Notes under the pieces: generated by a model
The model's input: the letters and a program-made list of their open reading frames with translations, nothing else
What the model was told of the DNA's origin: nothing
Databases searched by the model: none
Position numbers and translations under genes: made by a program
Shown here: one piece after another, positions 44,001 to 54,643 of the stretch
Position numbering within the stretch: the stretch's first letter is position 1
How the letters are laid out: each line of letters begins with the position of its first letter
NCBI GenBank assembly: GCA_029817715.1
Contig: JARUPY010000164.1
Coordinates: 2,112,001-2,176,000 of the forward strand
DNA from: Melastoma dodecandrum
Taxonomy: Eukaryota > Streptophyta > Magnoliopsida > Myrtales > Melastomataceae
Direction: 5' to 3'
DNA: 64,000 bases

Positions 44001-47000
44001 CTTCATTTGACTAAATGAAAGATTATATTGCTAGAAGGAACACACCGTGCTCCAAAACCGCTAAACAAAAGTGACCATGATAATAGAAATCATAATACTT
44101 AATAATAATAATTTAGAAATCATGAATATTTGGGCATTGGTTAGGACAATGAGCATGTGAAGCTTGACAATTTAGTCGGTCAAACGACCAAGTATTAAAT
44201 GAATCGGTAGTGAACTAACCCTAATAAAACTAAATATACAAGAACGGATTCGGCTTCAATACATCGTCTATTATGAGTGAGTATTAAAAATATTTTTGTC
44301 GGACACATGGAAGTGAAGAAGACCAAGAAATACGAAAAGGGAATAAGGAAAGGAGACAGGAGGCAAACACATGGATGGCATCATTTCTTGTCGTCGTGCC
44401 TCCCTCCTTTGGTTTAGGCCTTGTCGGGGGAGGGAGGGGACGATGTATTTGCCTGGACTTCCGTTCCGTACACCACAACACCCCTTTTTCAATTGTCAAA
44501 TACATACCCAACGATAATACAAACCAGACCAAATGTTCAATTGTGCCCCTTTCACGCCCACCTTGAACTCCACGATTCACAAGTTTGAGTAACTTGGTAA
44601 CAAGAGAGGCAGAGTTAGATCGGCCTTGACATGTATTATTATTAACACCAAGTTGGTTAGGCATGTCCCAAACCAACTCGCTGGATGGACGACATGCAAC
44701 TTCTAAATTATTACTATTATTATATACAAAGCGCGTCAAATCTTTTTGGGTTTTAAAAAAAAACGGGTTACGATTACGCTTTTTTTTTAATGACTTATGA
44801 ATGATAAAAATTATAATTTTGATATATATAATGTATCTTTGATAATGTCTCGGATGCATCCCTTGAATAATATAATCTGTTAGTCAAAAAAATTGATCGC
44901 ATTAAGGTGTGCGGCTCCCGGCTGTACAAACCTTCCTCGGTGTGTTCAAACCTCTCGATTTGTTATTATGTTACTTTAATGTTGTCGCGGCAGAAACTTT
45001 TAGTTTGTCATAAGAAATAACGTTATTCCCATAGCTGGATTGAGAATAAGGGGGAGTTCGAGGACCGGTCAATCCCTTTGAACGAGTCAGACGAGAGAGG
45101 CCTTCGTCCGCCTGTTAAAGACCAAAAAAGCATGGAGAGTCCGAAGCAAAAGGCCATCAACTTTTGAGCAAAAAGAGGGTTCTCCTTAAGAAAGAGGTAA
45201 CGAATGGACAAACCCGAGTGTTGTGGCTCGAGGAAATGTTATTATTTTTTTCCTTGCACACACAGAAAGAGAAAACGAAACTAATTAAATTCTTACCCTT
45301 TTGACGAAGAGAGAAAGGCTCTTCGGGAGTCGCCCCTACTCTTTATTTCCATCTCTTTTCCTATTACCTTTTTCACGGGTTCCGAAATTTCCGTCGATTT
45401 TATGGTGTGCGAAAATTTAGCTCATGGCAATCTTATGGAAGACACGCTGTAGAGACAAGATAACATGGGATTTGGAGGGGCTGTGTCCTGGTGGTGGTGC
45501 CCTTTCCATTTTTTTAATGCTTCAGTTTTACTACTTTAGTGGCATCGAAACATTCAGAATGATCCCCACTAATCCTATGGCAACCTCGTATTTTAATTAC
45601 AAAACCCTATGCAGCTGTTGGGCTCCTGTCTTTCTATTACTTTAGCTCAGCTGTACCATGCATATAATCGAATGCATCGGCATATTTTCATAATTGGTTT
45701 TCATGGCATGTCAACGATAGACTTATAACCCTTTTTTAAATAAATTAAATAACCCTTTTTACAAGGAAAGCAAAGTTCTACACAAACGCTAGGCAATAAC
45801 AGGAAACCAATCGATGTGAAAAAGAACATGAAGACGCAACAATACGAGAGAAAAATGTGCATGCATAATGTTCTACATAAGCATTAGGTCCCCCCCGCCT
45901 CTCCACGACATGCATTGAATGTGTCCTCGAGGATGTAAGGATGAAAACCCCGAGACTTGACGACGTCCTATTGTCAGTATAAAAATTCTTCCACTCATGT
46001 GATCCAAAAGTATCCCTAGTATTATTCTCTCTGATGAACGTGTAATAATGTCACTATAATTGTTACTTCAAAAGTGAATGATAGTGCTCCCATATGGGGA
46101 CACGACCGGGTTGTTATAATAAAGAAATGTTTTCATTATCCCCGAGGGGGAGGGGGAGTGAGTTGTCACCTCAGGAACACTAGTAGTAACAAGTAAGATT
46201 TTGGGGTATGTGTTTTGTTCTGTTGTTTCGTGCATGGCGGGGGTCCGACACGACAGAGCGGCCACATTAGGCAAAATCCCCGAAATCTTGCCTCGCGTGT
46301 TCTTCTTGGGGGGTGGCCTTGTCTTCTTTTTGTCTCCACTCACTCTCCCGATGCATACACATGCATAATATATACATCACCAACCCCGTGAGTAAATATT
46401 ATTTCACACTTTTTTTTTCCTATTTGGTCAAATCCTCTCCCCCCCCTCCTCGAACTAATGTTGTCTTTGTGGAAAATTTCCCAAACTCGGTAAAAAAAAA
46501 GAAAACAATCGACGATGGTAGACATCACCACGCTCTCCGATGGGACCGGATAAACATTGGGCAGCTTTTTATTCTTCTACGGTGCTAAAAGTTAACGTGG
46601 TGTCGTCAGCTCTGCTTGTGATCTGATTTCTGTCATGGTTTCGTGAGAAAAAGATGATGTAATAATAGTAGCATGCTAGTTGAATAACAAAACGTCAATA
46701 ATAGAAATATTCGTTTACTTAAAAAAAAAATTAAACGGCTTGTGGGGATTCACTCCCCGCTCATGCATATATTATATATACACACCCAACCTTATTATAA
46801 TAACCTTAATTAATTAAAGAAAATGCTATAAGTTCATTCATCACCGACAGAAAGAAGATTCATCCATTTGAAAAAAAAATAAACGACTAGCTTATTTGTC
46901 TGAAACGAATAAGTTGTGTTTCCTTTTCTGATGTCATTTCATATCAAATTTTCAGCGCTGACCCATTTCTATGTTAACATCGGGAATAGGCAAACAGGGA

Positions 47001-49118
47001 TTTACACAAGGGGTGGCGATGTCTCGTCTCGTCTTGTCCCCATCCGACTTTCCCATTTTCATCATACTTGTCAGTTCTTAACTATACATAGTATTAAAAA
47101 TTATCTTGTCAGCGTCTGCGTCTGGCTGGGGATGGGTTCGAGGGATTTGATGGGACTACGGAGATTTGGAGTGATTTTTAAAATAGATGTGAAAAAATGT
47201 TTAGAATCTTTTGAAAATGTATATTGTTCAGTGAAAACGTAAAATAATTATAAATACAGTTTTAATAAGTACGGCGAGGCTTTATAAATGAAAATACCTA
47301 TTTCGAAATTTGGGTCATTTCAAATTATTTCTCAGGACATTTTCTTTCACTTCATTTTTTAAATTAAATAGATTTTATAAACAAGTATGACAACAGATTA
47401 CTTTATGTTTCTGAAATTTTATAAAGAGTACGGTTCATACTGCCTTAGCTAATTTATTATGAGAGGGAGGGGGGGGGGGGGTTGGTTAAGTTAGAAGGGA
47501 GAAAAACAAAAACAAGCCAAACAAAGGAAAACAAAAAGAGGGAAATGGTTAGCCACCCAGATAAACATGCAGAAATTCGGGATAACTTTACTTTTCTCTT
47601 TCTATATAAACCACCGTTCAGGATAAGAACGAAGTTCTGAAACCAACTGTAGACGCGTAATTTCATGTCATGTTTTGTTTTGTACTATCAAATCGATGTC
47701 CTCTTTCTTTCTCACCCCCCGTCAAAAAAAAAAAAGTAATTACTTAACCCTAAAAAATCTCATCCACATCATGGCGTGTTCTTCCTTGAATGCCTGTCTG
47801 TCGGTTTAGATGATGTGCATGCATGGCGGGTTCACTTTCAAAATTTGCTTTTGAGTCATATTCTTCAAGTACGTAGTCACGAATAACTCTAAGAATTTGT
47901 TTGAAAACTATAAAAAAAAAAAGGATTAGTAGAATATTAAACACGTGAACGGTTGATATTGATCGATCAAATTCTTCGATCGATCTCAGCCATTCACGTA
48001 TCCCATATTCTATAAATTTTTTTTTTTCTTTCTTTTTCATGTTTTTTCGAACAAAGCGTAACAGAGAGACTCGGACAAGGAAATTGTTTTCACGCCTTGA
48101 TCCCTTCTCCATCCATCGCCCACCCACAAACAAACAAAACTTCATCATTGGCATTCCCCACGATAAAATCCCTGAATAAGACAAATCTATTTTAGGGCAG
48201 CTAACATCACAGACTTTGATCACAAGTAAAGTCGAGAGTCGAGACAACACTCCCCCCTACCTCCCAAAGTGTCCAAAAACATGGCCCTCCTGATTGACGA
48301 TGAGAAAGAAGAGCAAAGGGACAAAAACACAAAAAGGAAAAAGGAAAGATTGGGAATAATTTCTCCTGGTTGTAAGATATTTTTATTTTCCTTGGTGGGG
48401 TGGGGAATGGTACTTTCCCATGTTTGGGGATAATACTATTAGTAGTGCCTGTATGGAGACCATGCTGTCGAAAGGGATTTTTCTTTTTCTCTCGAGTTTA
48501 TGCGTGTCTGCATCACAAAACAATCACTTAAACAATCACCAATTAGTGGGGCTTAGTGGGAGTGAAAGGTGTTATCAGTAAGGGTTGAAAGTGACTCATG
48601 AATCTCTGGAAAAAAAGAGATGGAAAAGGTTAGGAGGAGATTAAAATAACATTACAAAACAAAACATATAGATGGGGAGGGCCCTCCCCACCAATTGTTG
48701 TCGACACATTGTCTCTTCCCAATCTTAGAATCTTTGATGATATTGGGATTGGAATCCTTTAAGTGTCCTTACCATGGGGCTGACACATACACCCCACCCC
48801 CCATCCCCACCCACACACAAACCGTTCCTTTCATTTGTTTTACCCGAAACATTTTTCCATTGGGTTACAAATTTTTAACCCCTCCAAGAAATCTGCCGAT
48901 TTAAGACTGGCAAATCATATTTACATCGAGAGGTATGCGGACAATGACTGGCTCGCTGTATATTTCGTGGAGGGCCCAATACCAAATGATGTGGGCCAAG
49001 GCATTGATCTAACAACCTCCACTCTACATCGATTCTGGGGGTAACTCTGCTTACTGTCGAGTGATAGAGCGAGCTAGTTCGCAAAAGGGAGTTGAGCTAG
49101 AAGCTATTTGATCGAGTT
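41090..49118. other. About 8 kb without a recognisable gene
   Basis: AT-rich, with short microsatellites (aataata near 43218-43280), A/T runs and a G run at 47467-47480. No open frame shows a known domain; the longest (44284-44859 and 47750-48250, minus) have low-complexity, unlikely protein text. Distal promoter elements of the HLS1-like gene could lie in the first part, but I see no specific signal. Confidence 0.55.
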
Positions 49119-50009
49119 TGTTGGCGTTGTTATCGGCTATACATGTAGTGTATTTGGCAATGAACGCAAAGGTTTAAATATATCGGTTGTGTGGTCGCCG
49201 GTCGATTTATCGATAAAATCAGAAAAGTTCAATGATGTACTCCCAACCTGATTCTCAACGTGAGCATGGATGTGAGTGAAGATAATGTCTAGTTCTCGGG
49301 AGAGGAATGGGGCATATGATGATATCCTTGGTTTAAAGGATGTTGATGTTTGAACTCACTAACCGACCATGAGAACAAGACGAAGGGTGATTCAGTCTTG
49401 CCGAAGGATGGTAGGCGTGAACGTCTGACACCAACGTCGGGAACAAGAACATCTCGAAAGTAAAGTGTCAATGTGGGAAGGAGCGAACGTGAACGTTTGA
49501 CATCAGGGCGGTAAAGTGAAACACAATTACCTTATTCACCAATATCATTTCCGTTGAGGTTGCTAACTAAAACTAAGACGAGGACCACCGAAGAGCCGTT
49601 TGTCTGAAGATGTTGATGGTTGTTGATAAATGTTTAGTACATGGCTATTTATACTACTATAAATATTAAATGCTAAGAACGTTAAAAGATACGTAACTAT
49701 CGCCTATTATGCCTCTTAATGTGTAGTTAAAGACGTGATGCTTCTGCTACTATAACGATCGAGCATTTATGATCATCAAAGTGGCCGTCATCACGGCGAG
49801 CATTTAAGGTAGTGTCTCCTCAGCTGTCCTCAATCCACTCGGACTCTCGACTAGGTTGTGTTTTCAGGCATTTTCTGTCTTCGAGTAGTCTGTATCCTCA
49901 AGCGGCTTGAACCTCCGAGCAGTTACGTCATAGGCTAGATTTAATTTTTGACTCAACAATCGAGTACCCACAATCTCCTAAATCGAGGCCCAAAATTGTC
50001 GTGTCAATG
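49119..50009 (-). repeat. Left LTR of the older element
   Basis: It matches 62093-63018 in parallel: cgatttatcga, gatgtactccc, actcactaaccgacca, gcgtgaacgtctgacacc, gatgttga-ggttgttgataaa and cctaaatcgaggc occur in the same order in both. The terminal TGT on the minus strand is changed to CAT here. Confidence 0.78.
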
Positions 50010-51097
50010 TGATGCCCCTCCTAAATGCTCATCTTTAGACGAGAAGGTGTAGAATAAATCGCCGGACAAAAGACTTTTCCATTTGATCCTCTTGAGGAAG
50101 CATCATGCTCGAGAGGAGGTTGATTGTTGAGCCAAAGGGGTAAACCGAAACTATTCTCTTTATTTTTTAATTTTCCATTTGATTACTCGACTTCCTTCAA
50201 TGACGACGAGTAACATGATAAAGGGCATTATGATGCGCGTCGTCTACGCAACAAAAATAAAACCTCGTTCGCACACACTATAATAGCAAGGGCAAGCAAG
50301 GGTCGAACCCACAGAGAACAGTATCGATTAGATCGTTTAACGTCAATTCGGTAACTGATTTTGAGGTCAAGTAAACGAAATCACACGATGCGAAGTTAAA
50401 CTAAGCAAAAGACTAAATCGAATTATCAATAGGCTTAAAAATCTAGGACTACCGATTTCCCTTCGTGTCCTATGCTCTCGTATCCCCCCTTTTTTGTGTT
50501 ACTATTAAATTTTGCTAGTCGTTAACCGTAGGTTGCTAAACTCTCCCCATAACCCTCTCAGGTATCCGGGAACGTACCCTCGTGTATCAAATTCTCTACT
50601 CTATGTCTAGGTAAAGAATTAGTGAAGGCCCTTTACGATTCAACCCTACTTTGGTTACCTAAGGTGCTTGGTATTTCTACTCTCGCACTAAAACCCGGTC
50701 TCTCGACTCTAAGGTTCCTTAAGCTATCATGTTCCTGATCTAACCTAGACTACCCTCTCGAGTCTCCCTAGGTGATCAAATCAATATCAACAGTTGATCA
50801 GGTTGCTGATACGCATTAAGCACAGGAAACGGATAAACAACCAAACAAGAATTTAATTCATAACTGAAAAGTGGTTCAACAATCGCCGAGGAACACAAGG
50901 TTCCATCGTCGTCCTAGAACAAGAAAATTAGTTCATCACTACACTACGAAACAACCGAAGAGTAAAAGAAAGCATAATCTAAAAACCAAAGGAAAAGAAG
51001 AAAAGGGGTTGCAGTTCTTCAGGGGCAAGAGTCTCCTGTCACAAGCCTTCTATCCCCCCAAAAGAGCCGACAACCCTAGCCAGCCTGAGTTGTAGAC

Positions 51098-51105
51098 TAT
51101 TTATA
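51098..51105 (-). promoter_or_regulatory. Athila LTR TATA box
   Basis: The minus strand reads tataaata about 430 bases into the LTR. The same site is at 60959-60966 in the right LTR, which as 5' LTR would drive the genomic RNA. Confidence 0.75.
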
Positions 51106-51155
51106 CTATGGTAGGAAGACTAAAATCCGGAAATAAAATCCTAAAATATCCTCTA

Positions 51156-51318
51156 CTCGCAGCTGCGAGATAATCGGTCGCAGCTGTGACCTTAAGCTAT
51201 ACTCCACTCGTCTCTGCTTCCTCGCAGCTGCGAGATAATCGGTCGCAGCTGCGAGACTCTCTGTAGTGACGCTCTTCGCCTTGCTCGCAGCTGCGCCCAA
51301 ATGCTCCGCAGCTGCGGA
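51156..51318. promoter_or_regulatory. Cluster of six GCAGCTGC palindromes in Athila U3 (left LTR)
   Basis: Perfect or near-perfect palindromes lie at 51156-51169 (ctcgcagctgcgag), 51176-51191 (one mismatch), 51221-51234 (ctcgcagctgcgag), 51242-51255, 51284-51297 (partial) and 51305-51318 (tccgcagctgcgga). Pairs at 51156/51176 and 51221/51242 repeat the spacer ataatcgg. All lie 50-215 bases upstream of the TATA box. The core CAGCTG is an E-box. An enhancer role is my inference. Confidence 0.8.
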
Positions 51319-51533
51319 AGTCTCTGTGAAGCTCTCCTTTCTTCTTTGGTTTATTTCTTCATTCCTCACTCCGTCATCCATCATCTCAATTCCAATTTCC
51401 TACACAAACAACAATCGAACGTGAGGTAACGCAATTCAGCTCAAAACCAGAAGTTTAAACACTTAAACTTACGGAACTAGCTCAAATCAAAGCGTACAAG
51501 TGATCATTTAACTCTACTTTCGTAGAGTTATCA

Positions 51534-51550
51534 CACCCCCAAACCTATCT
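51534..51550 (-). other. Athila polypurine tract
   Basis: The minus strand reads taggtttgggggtg directly before the TGATAAC start of the 3' LTR. Confidence 0.85.
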
Positions 51551-52714
51551 TTTGCTAGTCCTCGAGCAAAACAAATCCTAAACAAAACGAAAATGAAACC
51601 AAACAAAATAAACAAATCATAATTGATACTCCCCAGTCTCACCCAAGTCTTCCGAACTCGAATTGTCGTTAATGACTCTCAGCTAAGGTCGCACACCCAC
51701 TTTAGAGTCAGACTTCGCTCATGGCTAGCACGCACAGTTTTTAGCAATTACAAAACAGGTCCCCTCAATTAGCACACCTTGCGTTGTCAACCCCACAGTT
51801 TCAAATCATTCATAGCCATCAAGTACTTTTCTAGATCAACTCTCCCTACCTTCTCAACTAATTCAAGGCATTTCTTTTTATCCGATTTTCTTTTTCTTTT
51901 CATTTCAGTTACACTACTCTAAATGCTCGTCAATTCCCACAAACGCTCGCGTAACGAGTTCTCAGTCAGTGACTCCCGGTCCAGTTGGACCAAGGCACTA
52001 GGTGATAAAGCACCCCTCGGACAAGAACTCAAGCCGCAAGGAAGACTAACACCACAAGCACATATTCAAGCTCAAAAACGATATTTTTTTTTTCTTTTTA
52101 CTCCTTTCTAGCTTGAATAGCGGTGCTCAGAGCCTTGGCAACCGTTTTTTTTTTCTTTTTTTCTTTTTTTCTTTTTTTTTTACATTCTAGTTTGAACTTC
52201 GTTTTCAAAGTTAGGTTGAGTGCCTATACTTTTCCTTAATGACTATGCTTTCAAATAGACCGTAGGGCTGACGCTGCTTAGTTAGCTTCCTATCAGGGAC
52301 GACTTAAGTTATTCTTTTCGAGAAAATCAGGCATGCTAGCTAGAACTAATCCTTCTCTGCCTTAAAGGTGTGACCCTTAATTATCCTCCTAAAGTCCGAC
52401 TCTTCTATCCGAAATCCTAAGGTTTAACTGGGGGGCATAGACTCAAAAACAATTAAAACCCTTTTTTTTTTTCATAAGCAGAATGACTCAAAAACGGAAA
52501 ACAGACTCTGAACATTAACTAGCAAAAACAATCACAGCAACGAAAACAGTCATAGCAAGAAGCAAGGCCAGCACACCCCCAAACCTAAGCTCTGACACGA
52601 CCTCGGGGCAGACTATATCTCCAGTAACACAGGAAAACTAACGGAAACGAAAGCAAGGAGAGATACAACCTAACACCCGGCCGCTGGACTTAGGATCGTC
52701 CTCTGGATGGCAAA
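51551..52714. other. Athila non-coding 3' region
   Basis: It lies between the second ORF and the 3' LTR. On the plus strand it has long T-rich tracts (52084-52110 and 52146-52180), which are A-rich on the coding strand. No open frame of note. Long spacers here are usual in Athila elements. Confidence 0.7.
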
Positions 52715-53868
52715 TCACTCGGAGGCGGAGTCCATGTCCTCATCATCCTCTTCACCCTCCGCGCTCGTCTTTGCAGTGTCTAACGCGGCGTCCCTCCATC
52801 CCATCGGTTGATCCCAACCCGGTGGGTGGTACATCGGCTGCGGAAGGGAGTTGAAGTCCACACCGAAAGAGGTGGCAGCCTGACGGTTGAACTCCATCTG
52901 GTGGCGGATGAAATCCATCGTGTACTGCTGAAAGGCACGGTTCTGCTGCTGAGCTTCCCTCGTGCTCTGCATAAAGTTCTGCATCTGCGTCCACCGTTCT
53001 TGCTCGGAAGGCAGGGCGCGTGCAGGGGCTTGACGAGGTCGAGAGCGAGAAGGGGGGCCGTGCTCCCGTGCCCTGATCTTGTCCAGCGACTGATGGTCCA
53101 AAGGCTGTCCCGGGGAGCAGAGCTCCTCTGTCCTGTCAAAATGCACACCAGCCTTGACACACAGGTCAGAAATAAGGCAAGGAAACCACAAACCTCTTGC
53201 GTCGTCGAGGCAGCGATGGATCATCCAGTTGATCACTTTGCCGACGTCGATCGGCATCTCTTCCATGAGGCAATAGATGAGCGCCGCCCGATCTCGAGTG
53301 ATCTCGCTCGTGTTCTTGCTGGGCATGAGCCGGGAGGTGATAAATAATGCCCACATGCGCGCCTCGGTGGTCAGAGCACTGCCGTGGAGTCGGAGGGGAT
53401 CCCGACGCCTCGTCAAGGTCCACTGGGTCCCTGGCTGAGCAATGCGCTCGATAACTGCGGTACTATCAAAACTCGTATTGAGATAGTCAACAAACGCATC
53501 AGTATCGTACACAGGGAGGCCATAAAAAGATGAAATCACCGAGGCACCGAACTTAACTTCCCGATCTCGCACACGGATGCTTTGCCTATCCTTATCCAGA
53601 GTATGCACATTTGCATAAAACTCCCGAACGATCGGGACAACGGCCGGCTTCACTTTCGTACTAAAGCGAAGCCACCCGAGGCGTTCTAAACGCGCCCGGT
53701 AATCAGCCAAATCGGGGTGCGTAGTGTCAAACACACCCGCTCGGGGACCAGCGGTCGTTTGAGCGACCGTTGGTACGCCGCCGACGACTCATCCACCGGA
53801 GCCTTGCCCTTGCCTTTGCTTGGCCGGGAGCTAGACTCACCGGCCATAGTTCTCTTCTTAGGGGCCAT
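52715..53868 (-). pseudogene. Athila second ORF (env-position, plant transposon protein domain), frameshifted
   Basis: The likely start is the ATG at 53866-53868 (MAPKKRTMAGESSSRPSKGK), a basic Ser/Lys-rich N-terminus. A one-base frameshift near 53740 separates it from 339 open codons that begin VFDTTHPDLADYRARLERLGW. The core VKPAVVPIVREFYANVHT, VRDREVKFGASVISSFYGLP and ARMWALFITSRLMPSKN matches the putative plant transposon protein domain often found in Athila ORFs. A Gln-rich coiled segment (MQSTREAQQQNRAFQQYTMD) and an acidic tail (EGEEDDEDMDSASE) follow. I see no signal peptide or membrane helix, so an envelope role is not supported. Confidence 0.8.
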
Positions 53869-53938
53869 AACTGATCCAAATCTAATAGCTAGGCAACAGG
53901 GAAATCTCCGTGCAGCAAAGAGGAAGGACTTACCTGTC

Positions 53939-53974
53939 GTCGCAGCTGCGACACCGGATCTCGCAGCTGCGAGA
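53939..53974. promoter_or_regulatory. Two palindromes upstream of Athila ORF2
   Basis: Gtcgcagctgcgac (53939-53952) and tctcgcagctgcgaga (53959-53974) lie 71-106 bases upstream of the ORF2 start on the coding strand. They are followed by a consensus splice donor, CAG|GTAAGT, at about 53932. The motif is the same as in the LTR cluster. Confidence 0.65.
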
Positions 53975-54359
53975 GATCGCGTCTGGGAGAATGAACAGCG
54001 TAAGGGGGATGGCGACCGTTGGGTGCAGGACCAGTTGTCGGAGGGCGGTGCGGACGGCGGCAACCTGACGGATCTGTGCAGAGAAGGCGTGAGCCACGGA
54101 GGGCGGTGTTGATGCGTCACCAATATCTCCGGCGGAGGGAGATGTGGCGCCAACGGGGAAAGGACGTGCGACGGTGGTCGGGATCGGGATCAAGAATGCC
54201 GGAATCGAGGCCAAGGGGTTCGGAGGGCGGTGCTGGACGGCAGGACGGGCGGAGGCGACCTCGGCGTGGGGAGACGGCGCACCTGCGAGATGAAATTAGG
54301 TTAAGTGTGGGGCGGGTCGCCCCTTTCTTTTGTTTTTTAATTCGCCGAGGGTATGTCTT

Positions 54360-54459
54360 CTCGCAGTTGCGAGACCTATCCTCGCAGCTGCGAGACTCTC
54401 TGTGATAGGGGCTGCTCCGCGTCTCTCGCAGCTGCGAGATCTATCCTCGCAGCTGCTAG
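54360..54459. promoter_or_regulatory. Four more palindromes between Athila pol and ORF2
   Basis: Copies at 54360-54373 (ctcgcagttgcgag), 54381-54394, 54425-54438 (both ctcgcagctgcgag) and 54446-54459 (ctcgcagctgctag). They form two pairs, each with actctctgtga after the second copy, the same phrase that follows the pair in the LTR. Confidence 0.7.
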
Positions 54460-54643
54460 ACTCTCTGTGATTCAAACCCCTTCCATGCATGTCTGTCCGC
54501 ATTTTCTAGATCTGTCTGAAACATAAATGAACGATTAAAAATTAAATGAAGACGGAAAATAAAGAACATAAAATAAAACAAAAACTTGGGTTGCCTCCCA
54601 AGAAGCGCCCTGGTTTAGAGTCGATGGCTCGACTGTGCAGGAG

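Larger units (their letters stand above)
50231..51533 (-). repeat. Athila 3' LTR (left copy)
   Basis: The LTR is TG...CA on the minus strand (TGATAACTCTACG to GACGCGCATCA). It carries a TATA box at 51098-51105 and a palindrome cluster in U3. It pairs with 60094-61393. Confidence 0.96.

Noticed and set aside
44284..44859. 191-codon minus-strand frame in the gene-poor region.
   Set aside because: Lys/Asn-rich opening from AT-rich DNA and no recognisable motif; most likely chance.
51156..51318. Regularly spaced palindromes read as a CRISPR-like array.
   Set aside because: This is a plant retroelement LTR, spacers are short and themselves repeated, and no cas genes are present.
51106..51384. 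A 92-codon open frame encoding the same protein in both Athila LTRs (again at 60967-61245).
   Set aside because: It lies in U3 upstream of the TATA box and its sequence is shaped by the palindromes (LAAA-type repeats). Identity follows from LTR similarity, and no family resemblance was seen.
52715..53734. 339-codon frame as a host gene.
   Set aside because: It sits inside the Athila element between pol and the 3' LTR, on the same strand, with a domain typical of Athila second ORFs.
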